A stretch of 64,000 nt of DNA from an uncultured Collinsella sp. (GCA_958349325.1 CATWCP010000001.1:55000-118999); one strand, 5' to 3'. Counted from the first letter of the stretch, positions 23,794 to 33,191 are shown. Made by a program: numbers and translations. Notes: a model not told the origin generated them from the letters alone.

Positions 23794-24303
23794 CTAGTTC
23801 TCGGCTTGCTCAACCCGTACCTTGACACGTGTCGGATTGCCGTGGCTGTCGAGGGTCTTTGCATCGAGTGCCTGGATCTCGATGTACGCCTCGCCTTCTT
23901 TGATGTCGCCGGCGGGGCACGTTTCGATTGTCTTGCCGGTCTCGACCACACCGGATTCGTACATGGTCTCGTCGTTTTGGATGACGCGGAATCGCTGGGG
24001 AAATTTATTGTCTTGGACGTTTTGCACGTTGACGCGCAGCTTGCCGTCCTCCTGCAGCTGAGCGACCGGTGCGACCGAAATCGTCATCATGTTGTCGCGG
24101 ACGATGGCGTCGAGCTCATCTTGGATTTCCTGACGCGTTTTGCCCTCGGCCGTCGTAACCGAAGCGCCCGCCTCGGGTACGGGCTGCGACTGCCAAGCGT
24201 ATAGTCCTACGGCGACAAGGGCACAGACGATGGCCAAGCAGGCAACGATGAGCTTCCTGCGATGCCCCAGACCTGCAAAGTGGGGCGGCTTCTTCGCGCT
24301 CAT
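23794..24303 (-). CDS. Membrane-anchored exported protein, 169 residues
   Basis: Residues ~17-40 form a single hydrophobic helix after a basic start (MSAKKPPHFAGLGHRRKL), giving an N-in/C-out topology. The external ~125 residues are acidic and beta-rich. No family recognised. The start overlaps the stop of the upstream 98-residue gene by four bases (ATGA), so they are co-translated. A surface-operon component, possibly an assembly factor. Confidence 0.65.
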   Translation of the reverse strand: MSAKKPPHFAGLGHRRKLIVACLAIVCALVAVGLYAWQSQPVPEAGASVTTAEGKTRQEIQDELDAIVRDNMMTISVAPVAQLQEDGKLRVNVQNVQDNKFPQRFRVIQNDETMYESGVVETGKTIETCPAGDIKEGEAYIEIQALDAKTLDSHGNPTRVKVRVEQAEN

Positions 24304-24596
24304 GCGGCATCCTTGGCGGCATAGATGCGCGCAAAGGTGGACGGGTCCGCTCCAAAGAGCATGTGAAGCATCAGGCGGCGCGAGTAGACGAGTTCTTCGA
24401 AGTCGGGAGGGAGCTCGATGTCGTGGATATGCGCGATGTGGTGGGCGAGCGCCGAGAACGACTCGGGGTCGCAGATCACATCGGTGGTAACGTGGTAGAC
24501 CGTCGTATCGGGGAATGCCTCTTCGTCAAAAGGCAGGAGATAGGGATCGTCGTCGACTTCGATGGCGATGCCGTACTGGGGCCAGTAATATGCCAT
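24300..24596 (-). CDS. Small cytoplasmic protein, 98 residues
   Basis: An acidic soluble protein ('GIAIEVDDDPYLLPFDEEAF', 'DIELPPDFEELVYSRRLML') with no signal peptide. Its ATG has a good site (gggaggttccc). It is first in the five-gene operon ending at 21391 and overlaps the next gene by four bases. Family not recognised; it could be a regulator or chaperone for the exported products. Confidence 0.6.
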   Translation of the reverse strand: MAYYWPQYGIAIEVDDDPYLLPFDEEAFPDTTVYHVTTDVICDPESFSALAHHIAHIHDIELPPDFEELVYSRRLMLHMLFGADPSTFARIYAAKDAA

Positions 24597-24940
24597 GGGA
24601 ACCTCCCTGCTTCTGGGCCAAAACTACTATCGGTTTGGCTGTCGACGCCGACGGTATCAGCCGCTACTTGACCAATTTCTGACCAAATGCTTGACGGATT
24701 GGCATCTCCGCAGGTAAAAGGCGGCAAAAAATACTCCAACTTTTTTCGAGCGACAATCGCGCGGTCGGCGACGGCGGGGCCATATGTGTCAAAAGCATCG
24801 CCTGCCGAGGAAATCAAGCCGCTCGCCGAATTGCACGAACGTAAAAATCGCCAATTATGGAGACGGTCTCGAACACGTCGACGAAACGATGCGGTAACAT
24901 CTCCCTGCAAACACTGTAGTTAGCTAAAGGGGGAGTTCGC
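24597..24940. other. Divergent intergenic region with repeated TTGACC-like motifs
   Basis: A 344-base gap between the surface operon (minus) and the lactate dehydrogenase gene (plus). Near 24666-24700 a short motif recurs (TTGACCAA, CTGACCAAA, CTTGACGG) at roughly 10-base steps, which may be a regulator site for either direction. No RNA gene or small gene is convincing here. Confidence 0.35.
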
Positions 24941-26542
24941 GTGTCTGCAACCATCAAACCCTTCACCGACGAGTTTGAAGAGTATGGTCGCGATGAGTCT
25001 CGCGCATCGGGCGAGGCCTCGAGCATCTCGTTTCCGACAACGGAAGACGAGGTCCGTGCCATTTTGGAAAAGCTCCATGCCGAGCGTGTCCCGGTAACGG
25101 TTCAGGGCGCCCGAACCGGCCTTGCCGCCGGTGCCGTGCCCCACGGCGGGCATATCCTCAATACTTCCCGTATGAATCGCTACTTTGGCCTTCGCCGCGA
25201 TGAACAAGGCCAATTTCTGCTGCGCGTGGAGCCGGGCGTTGTGCTCTCGGAGCTGCGCAAGCAGCTGAGCAAGAAGGTGCTGCCGACCGCTGGTTGGGAC
25301 CAGGCATCGCTTAAGGCCTACGATGAGTTTCAAGAGGCCCCCGAGCAGTTCTTTCCCACCGATCCCACCGAGGCGTCTGCCTGTCTGGGCGGCATGGCGG
25401 CATGTAACGCCTCCGGTGCCCGCAGCTACGCCTACGGCCCCATGCGCCCGCATATCACGGGACTCCACGTCGCGCTGGCTGATGGCGATTTGCTTGAGCT
25501 TCAGCGCGGCGAGGCTTTTGCCCAGGGCCGCCACCTGTCGCTCGTGACGGCAGTGGGCCGTGCACTCGAGCTTGACCTTCCCGACTACACCATGCCCAAG
25601 ACCAAAAATGCTTCGGGCTATTTCGTTGCTGACGATATGGATGCCATCGAATTGTTTATCGGTGCGTGTGGCACAATCGGCGTCATCACCGAGCTCGAGA
25701 TTGCCCTGCAGGCGGCGCCTGCGGTCGTTTGGGGCGTGAGCTGTTTCTTTGACAGCGAAGACAAGGCCGTGTCCTTCACCGATTCCGTGCGTCCCGTCCT
25801 GTCCCATGCGGCTGCCATCGAGTACTTCGACGCTGGCGCCCTGGATATTCTACGTCGCCAGCGCGAGCAGTCGACGGCGTTTGCCTCGCTGCCGGCGCTC
25901 GACAAAGAGGCCAAGGTCTGTGTCTACGTGGAGCTCGACTGCGACGACGAAGTTCGGGCGACTGAGGAGCTGTATCACTTGGGGTGGGTACTGGAGCTTG
26001 CGGGTGGCCGCGACGACGCGACCTGGGTTGCGCGCACCGAGGTCGATCGCGAATGCCAGCGGTTCTTCCGCCATGCGGTGCCCGAGAGCGTCAACATGCT
26101 CATCGACGAGCGTCGCCGCACGGATCCCGCCATCACCAAACTGGGCTCGGACATGTCGGTGCCCAATGCACGCTTGGCCGATGTCATCGCCCTTTATCGC
26201 CGCACGTTGGCCGAAAGTGGGCTTGAATCTGCCGCCTGGGGGCACATCGGTAACAACCATCTGCATGTGAACATTCTGCCGCGCGATGCGCAGGAATACC
26301 GCCGCGGCGGAGAACTCTTTGCCCGGTGGGCTTCCGAGGTCACGGTCATGGGCGGCGCCGTCTCCGCCGAACACGGTGTCGGCAAGATCAAGGCGGGCTT
26401 CTTGGAGACGATGTACGGTCACGAGGCCATGGTCGAGTCGGCACGGCTTAAGCTCCAGCTCGATCCTGCCGGGCAGCTGGGCCGCGGTAACCTGTTTTCG
26501 GAGAAGCTCTTGGATGAGCTCGTCCAGAAAGGGGGCGCGTGA
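24941..26542 (+). CDS. FAD-linked lactate/glycolate dehydrogenase subunit (LctD/GlcD-like)
   Basis: A 533-residue FAD-binding PCMH-type oxidoreductase. The FAD-binding part shows 'VPVTVQGARTGLAAGAVPHG' and 'LGGMAACNASGARSYAYGPM'. The GlcD-like C-terminal domain carries 'WGHIGNNHLHVNILP' and 'GGAVSAEHGVGKIK'. It oxidises D-lactate or glycolate. The start is GTG at 24941 behind AAAGGGGGAG. The EtfB gene overlaps its stop by four bases and a ferredoxin-fused EtfA follows. This gives the make-up of the electron-confurcating lactate dehydrogenase of Acetobacterium woodii, which couples lactate oxidation by NAD to ferredoxin oxidation. Lactate is the likely substrate. Confidence 0.85.
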   Translation: MSATIKPFTDEFEEYGRDESRASGEASSISFPTTEDEVRAILEKLHAERVPVTVQGARTGLAAGAVPHGGHILNTSRMNRYFGLRRDEQGQFLLRVEPGVVLSELRKQLSKKVLPTAGWDQASLKAYDEFQEAPEQFFPTDPTEASACLGGMAACNASGARSYAYGPMRPHITGLHVALADGDLLELQRGEAFAQGRHLSLVTAVGRALELDLPDYTMPKTKNASGYFVADDMDAIELFIGACGTIGVITELEIALQAAPAVVWGVSCFFDSEDKAVSFTDSVRPVLSHAAAIEYFDAGALDILRRQREQSTAFASLPALDKEAKVCVYVELDCDDEVRATEELYHLGWVLELAGGRDDATWVARTEVDRECQRFFRHAVPESVNMLIDERRRTDPAITKLGSDMSVPNARLADVIALYRRTLAESGLESAAWGHIGNNHLHVNILPRDAQEYRRGGELFARWASEVTVMGGAVSAEHGVGKIKAGFLETMYGHEAMVESARLKLQLDPAGQLGRGNLFSEKLLDELVQKGGA

Positions 26543-27360
26543 AGATGAGCGATTTCCATATGGTGGTGTGCGTCAAGGCCGTGCCGGGAAGCACCGAGGT
26601 CAAGATGGACCCCAAGACCAATACCATCGTGCGCGATGGCAAACAGGCGGTCATTAATCCCTTTGACGCGAGCGCTTTGGAATGCGCGCTGGCGCTGAAG
26701 GACGACTTTATCGGCTTTGGCATGGATGTGCGCGTGACGGTGGTGTCGATGGGCATCCCCGCGACCGAGTCGCTGCTGCGCGACTGCATCGCTCGAGGCG
26801 CCGACGACGCGCTGCTGCTGACCGATCGCGCCTTTGCAGGTGCCGATACCCTGGCAACCACCTATGCCCTCAAGTGCGGCATCGAGGCGCTCGACGAGGA
26901 CTTCGACCTGCTCATCTGCGGCAAGATGGCGGTGGATGGCGATACGGCCCAGATTGGTCCCGAGCTTGCCGGTGCCTTTGATATTCCCTGCGTGACCGAC
27001 GTGAGCTGCGTGCAGAGCGCGGGCTTTACGACCTGTGGCTCGCTGGCGCTCGTTCACGGATGCGATGCCGGCGAGGAGACGGTGTACCTTGAGATGCCGT
27101 GCGCGATGACGACTGCCAAGGAGATTGGCCAGTTGCGTATGCCGAGTATTGCCGGTATCCGCGCGGCGGAGGAGGCGGACGTGCGCGTGGTCAGTGCCGC
27201 CGACGTGAACGCCGACCCCGCGCGTTGCGGTCTTGCCGGGTCGCCGACACAGGTCGTGCGCTCGTTTGTGCCCGACCGTGACCAAACGTGCGAGGCCGTT
27301 GACGGAACGGCGTCCGAGCAGGCGGCAAAACTTGCCAAGATCATCGAGGGGATGGCATAG
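26539..27360 (+). CDS. etfB: Electron transfer flavoprotein, beta subunit
   Basis: A 273-residue EtfB. It opens 'MVVCVKAVPGSTEVKMDPKT', and 'GADDALLLTDRAFAGADTLA' and 'MAVDGDTAQIGPELAG' are family signatures of the nucleotide-binding fold. In Ldh-Etf complexes EtfB carries the bifurcating FAD or NAD site. A GTG at 26539 overlaps the previous stop (GTGA); an in-frame ATG at 26545 is a possible alternative. The next gene starts at the base after its TAG. Its function depends on EtfA, which is frameshifted here. Confidence 0.88.
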   Translation: MKMSDFHMVVCVKAVPGSTEVKMDPKTNTIVRDGKQAVINPFDASALECALALKDDFIGFGMDVRVTVVSMGIPATESLLRDCIARGADDALLLTDRAFAGADTLATTYALKCGIEALDEDFDLLICGKMAVDGDTAQIGPELAGAFDIPCVTDVSCVQSAGFTTCGSLALVHGCDAGEETVYLEMPCAMTTAKEIGQLRMPSIAGIRAAEEADVRVVSAADVNADPARCGLAGSPTQVVRSFVPDRDQTCEAVDGTASEQAAKLAKIIEGMA

Positions 27361-28565
27361 ATGAGCGGACTGATTATCGATAGCGAAGCCTGTATCGGCT
27401 GCGGTCGCTGCGTTCGCGCCTGCGCCTCGGGCGGCATTGTGGTGGAGGGCGAGCGTCCCAACCGATGCGCCCGCGTAACCGACGGCTGTATCCTATGCGG
27501 TGGGTGCGTCGACGCCTGCCCTGTCAACGCTATCTCGATCGAGTGTGACGAGGCCGCTGGTGCGGTGGACCTTGATGCATATCGAGACATTTGGGTCTTC
27601 GTGCAGACCGACGAGCACGATACGGTGACTCCCGTTGCCTATGAGCTTATGGGCAAGGGGCGCGAGCTTGCCGATGCTCGCGGCTGCCGTCTGGTGGCAC
27701 TGGTCGGCATGAGCCCCGAGGGCTCGCTCGGGGACCTGGAGCATCTGGTTTGCGCGGGCGCCGACGAAGTCCTGGCCTGTCGCGACGAGCGCCTGCGCCA
27801 AAACGATGCGGAGGTCTACGCCCGCTTGATCTGCGATTTGGTAGCCGAACGCAAACCCGAGGCCATCCTATACGGTGCGACCGCTTTTGGTCGCGAACTG
27901 GCACCCGGCGTTGCCGTGCGTTTGCAGGCGGGCCTTACGGCTGACTGCACCGTACTTTCGATGGATACAGAGACGGGACTGCTGCAACAGACGCGTCCGG
28001 CGTTTGGCGGCAACCTGATGGCCACCATCATTTGCCCCAACCACCGTCCGCAGATGGCAACGGTGCGCCCCGGTATCTTTAAGGCTCCCGACTTCGACTA
28101 CGGCCGCTCTGGCACGATCACCCAGATATCGCTTGCGGATGATGCTAAGGCTCGTGTCGAGATCTCGATTCCCGCCGAGGAGTGGGGACAGCAGCCCTCG
28201 ATCGCCAATGCCGAGCGCCTGGTCGTGGTGGGCGCGGCATTGGTTCCAAGAAAAACCTGCCGTTGATGCGAAGGCTCGCCGAGGCTCTGGGTGCCGAGCT
28301 TGGTTGCACGCGTCCCGTCGTGGAGGCGGGTTGGCTGGAGTATCGCCACCAGATTGGCCAGACGGGCGTATCGGTTTCGCCCAGGCTTCTCGTGAGTATC
28401 GGTGTTTCGGGCGCCATCCAACATCTTGCCGGCATCGGTGGGGCGGAGTGCATCATCGCCATCAACGAGGACCCGGATGCCCCCATTTTCGGTGCTGCCC
28501 AGTACAAGGTTGTTGGGGACGCCGTCGAGGTCGTCGAGGAGCTGCTGGCCCAGCTTGAGCGCTAG
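27361..28565 (+). pseudogene. etfA: Electron transfer flavoprotein alpha subunit with N-terminal ferredoxin domain, frameshifted
   Basis: The first frame codes for two [4Fe-4S] motifs (CIGCGRCVRAC and CILCGGCVDAC) and the EtfA N-domain, then stops at 28266 after '...ERLVVVGAALVPRKTCR'. The expected continuation 'SKKNLPLMRRLAEALGAEL' to 'AINEDPDAPIF' runs in another frame to 28565. Adding one C within the ggcgcggc run near 28231-28237 restores an unbroken protein with 'VVVGRGIGSKKNLP'. This is a one-base deletion or a sequencing error. A ferredoxin-fused EtfA is the LctC type of electron-confurcating lactate dehydrogenase. As written, the FAD-binding C-terminal domain is lost. Confidence 0.82.
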
Positions 28566-29374
28566 GCGCGCGCCAGCCAGTCGCGCATCTCGTCCTTTAG
28601 GCGGCTCCAAGTTGCCTGCGTGGCGGGGTCGGTAAAGGGCCGCGTAATGCCAAAGGGCGCGTCGAGCAGGCGGTGGATATCGCCCTGTTCGCGCGCCAGC
28701 GCGCGGCTTGCTGGATAGACGAGCTCAAACATAAAGCAGATAAGCCCCACCAAGAAGTCGGCGGGCTCATCGCGCTCATCGCGTGCGACGCAGCGGTGCT
28801 CGTCAAAGGCGGCAAGTGTCGGCGACGAGAAACGGCTGCCGAGAAACGTCTTCTCGTCCACCTTGAGGATAGTGTCGACAGTGCTGTCGGCGATGGTGCG
28901 CATAATGTCGATCTTGTCGCCATCGCGCACGATATCGCAGAAGCTCCGCGTGCGCTCGTCGAGCTGCGCGGGTAGACGGAAATCGCTGTGATAGGCAATG
29001 CTCGCTCGGATGAGCTCATCTTCTGCCGGGTCATCGATAAAGTCGCGGATGCTCGTTACGGCGGGTGCATCGGCGGGATTCTCGCCAAAGAGGACCTCGA
29101 TGCCCAGCGCCGCATGGCTCATGCTCTCGGCGTCCTTAAAGGTGTCCCAGCGTCGCAGCTGCTCAAAGCGGCCCATATCGTGTAGCAGGCCGCAAAGCCA
29201 TGCCAGGTCAATATCTTCTGACGACCAGCCCTGCTCGCGCGCTACGGCATCGCATGCCTCGGCCACGTGGTACGTATGCTCGATTTTGAGCGCGATGCGT
29301 GGGTTGGTGGCGTCGTAGGCATCGGTGTAGCTTTTGAAGGCCGCGCGCGCCCGGTCTCGATCGATAGCTGTCAT
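28562..29374 (-). CDS. HD-domain phosphohydrolase
   Basis: A 270-residue protein with an HD domain: metal ligands in 'LKIEHTYHV', 'CGLLHDMGRF' (the HD pair), 'SMSHAALG' and 'AYHSDF', with a later 'IVRDGDKIDIM'. HD proteins cleave phosphoester bonds of nucleotides; the substrate is not evident. The ATG follows ggaagtc. Its last bases overlap the end of the etfA remnant on the opposite strand by four bases, so the two are convergent with no room for a terminator. Confidence 0.82.
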   Translation of the reverse strand: MTAIDRDRARAAFKSYTDAYDATNPRIALKIEHTYHVAEACDAVAREQGWSSEDIDLAWLCGLLHDMGRFEQLRRWDTFKDAESMSHAALGIEVLFGENPADAPAVTSIRDFIDDPAEDELIRASIAYHSDFRLPAQLDERTRSFCDIVRDGDKIDIMRTIADSTVDTILKVDEKTFLGSRFSSPTLAAFDEHRCVARDERDEPADFLVGLICFMFELVYPASRALAREQGDIHRLLDAPFGITRPFTDPATQATWSRLKDEMRDWLARA

Positions 29375-29500
29375 AATGACTTCCTAAAAAGTTGTGTCTT
29401 TCGATCCGGTGGCAATTGTAGGTGAACTCGGTTGCTGCCGGATGATGATTCTGCCGTGTCGCTACATGCGGCTCGGAGACCTTGTCAGGATGAGAAACGT

Positions 29501-30193
29501 ATGGTGCTCAAAATCGTTAGAACCGTCTGGCCGGTGATGCTTACCTATGTTGCAATAGGCGCGCCGTGCGGAATGATCATGGGGCAGACGGGAATGGAGC
29601 CCTGGATGGTCTTTGCTCTAAGCAGTACGTTTGTGACGGGCAGCGGCCAGTTTATGATCTGCAATCTTTGGCTGGCGGGCGTACCGGCACCTTCGATTAT
29701 CGCGAGCGTCGCCGCAATCTCCTCGCGCTTTGCGCTTTACTCGGCATCGATCGCACCGCATCTGAGGGGTGCCTCGAAGCGTCAGACGCTGGCTGTTGCC
29801 GCGACACTTACCGAGGAGGCATATGGCATCTCGCTTGCCAAGTTGGTTGAAGGGGAGGATTGGGGCCCGCGCGAGTCCTTTGTGCTCAACGTAATCCTCA
29901 TCGCAACATGGGGCGTTTCGTGTACGATGGGCGCCATCGTCGGCGCCGTTGTCGATGTTCCCACCGCCATTGCAGCCTTTGTCTGCACCTCGCTCTTTAT
30001 CTGCCTGCTCTTTTCGCAGCGGCTGTCGCGCGGTAACGTTGTCGCGGCGGTTTCGGGCGCGGTGTCCGTCGCCGTATGCAAGTTCTTGGGCCTCGCGAAT
30101 ATTGCCGTGCCGGCAAGCGTCATGGTCGGCATTGCCATTGCGCTGGCGTGCGATGCTGTATTTGACGGAAGAGGTGACCGCGATGCCCGCTAA
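29501..30193 (+). CDS. azlC: AzlC-family branched-chain amino acid exporter subunit
   Basis: About 230 residues with five or six membrane helices. The AzlC pattern is visible: 'GAPCGMIMGQTGMEPWMVFA', 'STFVTGSGQFMICNLW', 'ISSRFALYSASIAP', 'TEEAYGIS'. With AzlD it exports branched-chain amino acids or analogues. ATG at 29501 behind aggatgagaa is chosen over an upstream in-frame start. The azlD gene overlaps its end by 11 bases. Confidence 0.87.
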   Translation: MVLKIVRTVWPVMLTYVAIGAPCGMIMGQTGMEPWMVFALSSTFVTGSGQFMICNLWLAGVPAPSIIASVAAISSRFALYSASIAPHLRGASKRQTLAVAATLTEEAYGISLAKLVEGEDWGPRESFVLNVILIATWGVSCTMGAIVGAVVDVPTAIAAFVCTSLFICLLFSQRLSRGNVVAAVSGAVSVAVCKFLGLANIAVPASVMVGIAIALACDAVFDGRGDRDAR

Positions 30194-30506
30194 CGAGTTC
30201 TTGGTTCTGTGGCTGTCGTCGTGGGCTGCTATCGCGTTCTTTCGCATCGCGCCGGCGTTCGCCTTGCGCGGGCGGACCCTGTCGCCCCGCATTACCGAGG
30301 CCCTGGGCTATATCCCGCCCGCTGCCTTTGCCGCGCTGGTCGCCAACGACTTGGTGAACCCCGGCGCGTTCGACGCGGGACTCTGGCCTGCCTTGGTTCC
30401 CTGGATTGCGGCCACCGGCGTCGTGGCGGTGGCAATCAAGACAAAGTCGATGTTGTGGTGCTGCGTTTCGGGCATCGTGTTCTATATCGTTTTGAGCCTC
30501 GTATAG
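30183..30506 (+). CDS. azlD: AzlD-family exporter subunit
   Basis: A 107-residue hydrophobic partner of AzlC, with three or four helices and the family stretch 'LGYIPPAAFAALVANDLV'. Its ATG lies within the last codons of azlC, giving coupled translation, as is usual for this two-gene exporter. Confidence 0.87.
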   Translation: MPANEFLVLWLSSWAAIAFFRIAPAFALRGRTLSPRITEALGYIPPAAFAALVANDLVNPGAFDAGLWPALVPWIAATGVVAVAIKTKSMLWCCVSGIVFYIVLSLV

Positions 30507-30647
30507 GAGCAGGACGCGTTATCGTCCCGGCCTAACGAATCGAATTTCTCACCGAGGCGGTCTGCTTCTTCTGGTACCATAGTCAAACTTTACTGTAGCA
30601 AAGCGTGACGTGGGCTTTTGTTCTGCGTCAGCGGAAATGGGGGTTTC

Positions 30648-31670
30648 ATGGCACAGGAAGCGACCGCCAACGAGCAAAAGAAATTCAAGGTACCGCGCAT
30701 CCCGGGCGACATCATGATCTATCCGATGATCGTCGGCCTTTTGCTCAATACCTTCTGCCCGCAGGTCTTTGAGGTCGGCGGCTTCTTTACGGCTGCCTGC
30801 CGCGGCGGCTCCAACACCATCGTTGCCGCGATCTTGCTGTTCGTGGGCGCCGGCATCAGCTTTAAGTCCACGCCGGGCGCCATCAAGACCGGCATCGTCG
30901 TGCTGATTCCTAAGCTTGTAGTGGCAGCCGCGCTGGGTCTGGGCGTCGCGTACTTCTTTAACGATAACTTTTTAGGCCTGAGCTCGGTTTCCATCATCGG
31001 CGGCATTACGTTTTGCAACATGGCGCTCTACACGGGTATCATGGGCGAGTTCGGCGATGAGTCCGAGCAGGGCGCTGTCGGTATCCTGTTCTTTACGGCC
31101 GGCCCCGCCGTCACGATGATCATCCTTGGTGTTTCGGGTCTCGCCAACATCCCCGTCGGCACCATCATCGGATCCATCCTGCCGCTTGTTATCGGCATGG
31201 TCCTGGGCAACTTGTTCCCGTTTATCAAGAACCTGCTGGTTCCCGGCGCCAATCCCGCGATCGCTGTAATTGGTTTTCAGCTCGGTGCGTCCATGAGCCT
31301 TTCGAGCTTCATCGCCGGTGGCATTTCGGGCATCCTGCTGGGCCTCATCACGCTCTTTATCGTCGGTCCCATTACCTTTGCCTTCGAGCGCCTGTGTGGC
31401 GGCAATGGTAAGGCGGCTGTGGCATGTTCCACCATTGCCGGCACGGCCATGACCACGCCGGTCGCCCTCGCCGAGGTCGCTCCGCGCTATGCCGAGCTTG
31501 CGCCCACCGCGTATGCGCAGATCGCCACTGCCGTCATCATCACGGCAATCATGGCCCCGATTCTGACCGGCTGGGTCGATAAGAAGTTCTGCCAGGGCAA
31601 GGAAGACCTGTCGCCTGCCGGTGTCGAGGCCATCGAGGAGGCCATCGCGACCGACATCGACGGCGAGTAA
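30648..31670 (+). CDS. kdgT: 2-keto-3-deoxygluconate permease
   Basis: A 340-residue secondary transporter with about ten helices. The KdgT pattern is visible: 'PGDIMIYPMIVGLLLNTFCP', 'GGSNTIVAAILLFVGAGI', 'GGITFCNMALYTGIMGEFGD', 'AGTAMTTPVALAEVAP'. It imports 2-keto-3-deoxygluconate, from pectin or uronate breakdown, with protons. ATG at 30648 behind aatgggggt is preferred to an earlier in-frame ATG. It stands alone, with no Kdg catabolic genes next to it. A clear stem-loop follows. Confidence 0.88.
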   Translation: MAQEATANEQKKFKVPRIPGDIMIYPMIVGLLLNTFCPQVFEVGGFFTAACRGGSNTIVAAILLFVGAGISFKSTPGAIKTGIVVLIPKLVVAAALGLGVAYFFNDNFLGLSSVSIIGGITFCNMALYTGIMGEFGDESEQGAVGILFFTAGPAVTMIILGVSGLANIPVGTIIGSILPLVIGMVLGNLFPFIKNLLVPGANPAIAVIGFQLGASMSLSSFIAGGISGILLGLITLFIVGPITFAFERLCGGNGKAAVACSTIAGTAMTTPVALAEVAPRYAELAPTAYAQIATAVIITAIMAPILTGWVDKKFCQGKEDLSPAGVEAIEEAIATDIDGE

Positions 31671-31716
31671 CGGCCGTTACCGATAATTGATTCCGGCGTG
31701 CAATTCGCGCCGTCCG

Positions 31717-31758
31717 AGCGCCCGAACAGAAACTGTTTTGCAGTGATGTTCGGGCGCT
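31717..31758 (+). terminator. Terminator downstream of kdgT
   Basis: AGCGCCCGAACA (31717-31728) pairs exactly with TGTTCGGGCGCT (31747-31758), and the tail starts with T residues. Confidence 0.65.
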
Positions 31759-31859
31759 TTGCTATGATTCCCTTTACCCCTGCGGAGTAAAGGGGTGTTT
31801 ATTGCCCTGATTCGAATTGGGCGATTCTGACCATTCGAATATTGAAGGGATGGCGTCTA

Positions 31860-33002
31860 GTGGTTAAGGCACTCAAGATTGAGATATTCCTGCTATGCAT
31901 GATTGTTCTTATCGGGCTTGCCGCGCGAAGTCGTCGCTCCTTGTTCTCGAGCACCCTGCAGCTATTGTTTAGCATGCTTGGCTACACCTCTGCCGCGTAC
32001 ATATTATTCGATATGATCTGGACGCTTTCGGATGGTGCGGACGGCACGTTGGGTATTGCTGCCAACTGGATTTCCAACGCGGTTTCGTTTTCGCTCTTTG
32101 CCATTGCGTGTCTCATTTGGTTTATCTATTCCGAGACGATGCAGGGCTCTCGCCTTGTGACCTCGCGCTATAGGGTGGTGCTTGTAACGTTGCCTACGGC
32201 TCTGGTGGTCGTGCTGGCTTTTACCAGTTACTGGACGCACGCCTTGTTCTATATCGATTCGCAGGGCGTGTATCGTCGCGGCTTTGCCTATATGATCCAG
32301 CCCATTGTCAGCTACTGTTACGTTATACATACGTCCCTGCATGCGTTTGTGCAATCTCGCAGGGTCGAGAGCCTGCAGACGAAGGCTATCTATCGAACCT
32401 TGGCATTTTTCGCCATTCCGGCCCTGGTGGGCGGTACCTTTCAGATCGTATACTCGGTGCCTGGCCTTTGTGTCGGCATAATGATTAGCATGTTGCTGCT
32501 CTATATCATCTGCCAGGAGCAACTGATCTCGACTGACCCGTTGACTGGACTCAACAACCGCAACCGTTTTGAGACCTATATGCTGTCGCTCTTTTCAAAT
32601 GTGGATCAGGCCGAAGATGTATATCTGCTTATGATGGACGCTGACGGCTTTAAGCAGATTAACGATCGCTATGGACATGTGGAGGGCGACCATGCTCTTC
32701 AGGTAATATCCGCTGCGCTCAAAGAGGTCTGCTCGGCGTCTGGTGGCTTTATCGCGCGTTATGGTGGCGATGAGTTCGTGGTGCTCCAAAAGGCAGCGGC
32801 GGAACAGGATATCATGCATCTGTGCGCGACAATCAACGACGAGCTCGCGCATGCCGAGGTGCCGTATGCATTGCGGATGTCCATCGGTTGCGCGCGGGTC
32901 GGCGATAGTGTTGATACCTGGCAAGACTTACTTCGCGCTGCCGATGCGGAGCTCTATCGCGTCAAGGCCGAGAAAAAGAAAGCCGGCGTACAAATACGCT
33001 AG
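31860..33002 (+). CDS. Membrane-bound GGDEF diguanylate cyclase
   Basis: About 380 residues. The N-terminal ~210 residues contain six or seven hydrophobic helices forming a sensor module. The C-terminus is a GGDEF domain: 'TDPLTGLNNRNRF', 'MDADGFKQINDRYGH', and the intact active site 'RYGGDEF', so it should make cyclic di-GMP from two GTP. No inhibitory-site motif RxxD is evident just before GGDEF. GTG at 31860 behind GAAGGGATG is preferred to a TTG at 31842. No EAL or PilZ gene is nearby, so its target is unknown. Confidence 0.85.
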   Translation: MVKALKIEIFLLCMIVLIGLAARSRRSLFSSTLQLLFSMLGYTSAAYILFDMIWTLSDGADGTLGIAANWISNAVSFSLFAIACLIWFIYSETMQGSRLVTSRYRVVLVTLPTALVVVLAFTSYWTHALFYIDSQGVYRRGFAYMIQPIVSYCYVIHTSLHAFVQSRRVESLQTKAIYRTLAFFAIPALVGGTFQIVYSVPGLCVGIMISMLLLYIICQEQLISTDPLTGLNNRNRFETYMLSLFSNVDQAEDVYLLMMDADGFKQINDRYGHVEGDHALQVISAALKEVCSASGGFIARYGGDEFVVLQKAAAEQDIMHLCATINDELAHAEVPYALRMSIGCARVGDSVDTWQDLLRAADAELYRVKAEKKKAGVQIR

Positions 33003-33044
33003 AAAAGGGGCATACGACCGCATCGATGGTCGTGCGCCCTTTTT
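33003..33044 (+). terminator. Terminator after the GGDEF gene
   Basis: AAAAGGGGC...ACGACC pairs with GGTCGTGCGCCCTTTT, and T residues follow. It ends the GGDEF unit. Confidence 0.65.
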
Positions 33045-33191
33045 GCGTTTGCGGGGGCCACCGGCCATAACGCCCAGGCGCGGTGCGGCAAGACGAGCGT
33101 CTGCCGCCGCGGCTCGGTACGAAATCAACGAGAGCCAGTGCATTCCATTAAGCTAAAGTGTGTGAAGGCTCTCTCTAAAAAGGTGAGCTCG

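Noticed and set aside
28182..28565. A separate 127-codon gene after etfA
   Set aside because: Its sequence is exactly the missing EtfA C-terminal domain in another frame; it is part of the frameshifted gene, not a new one.
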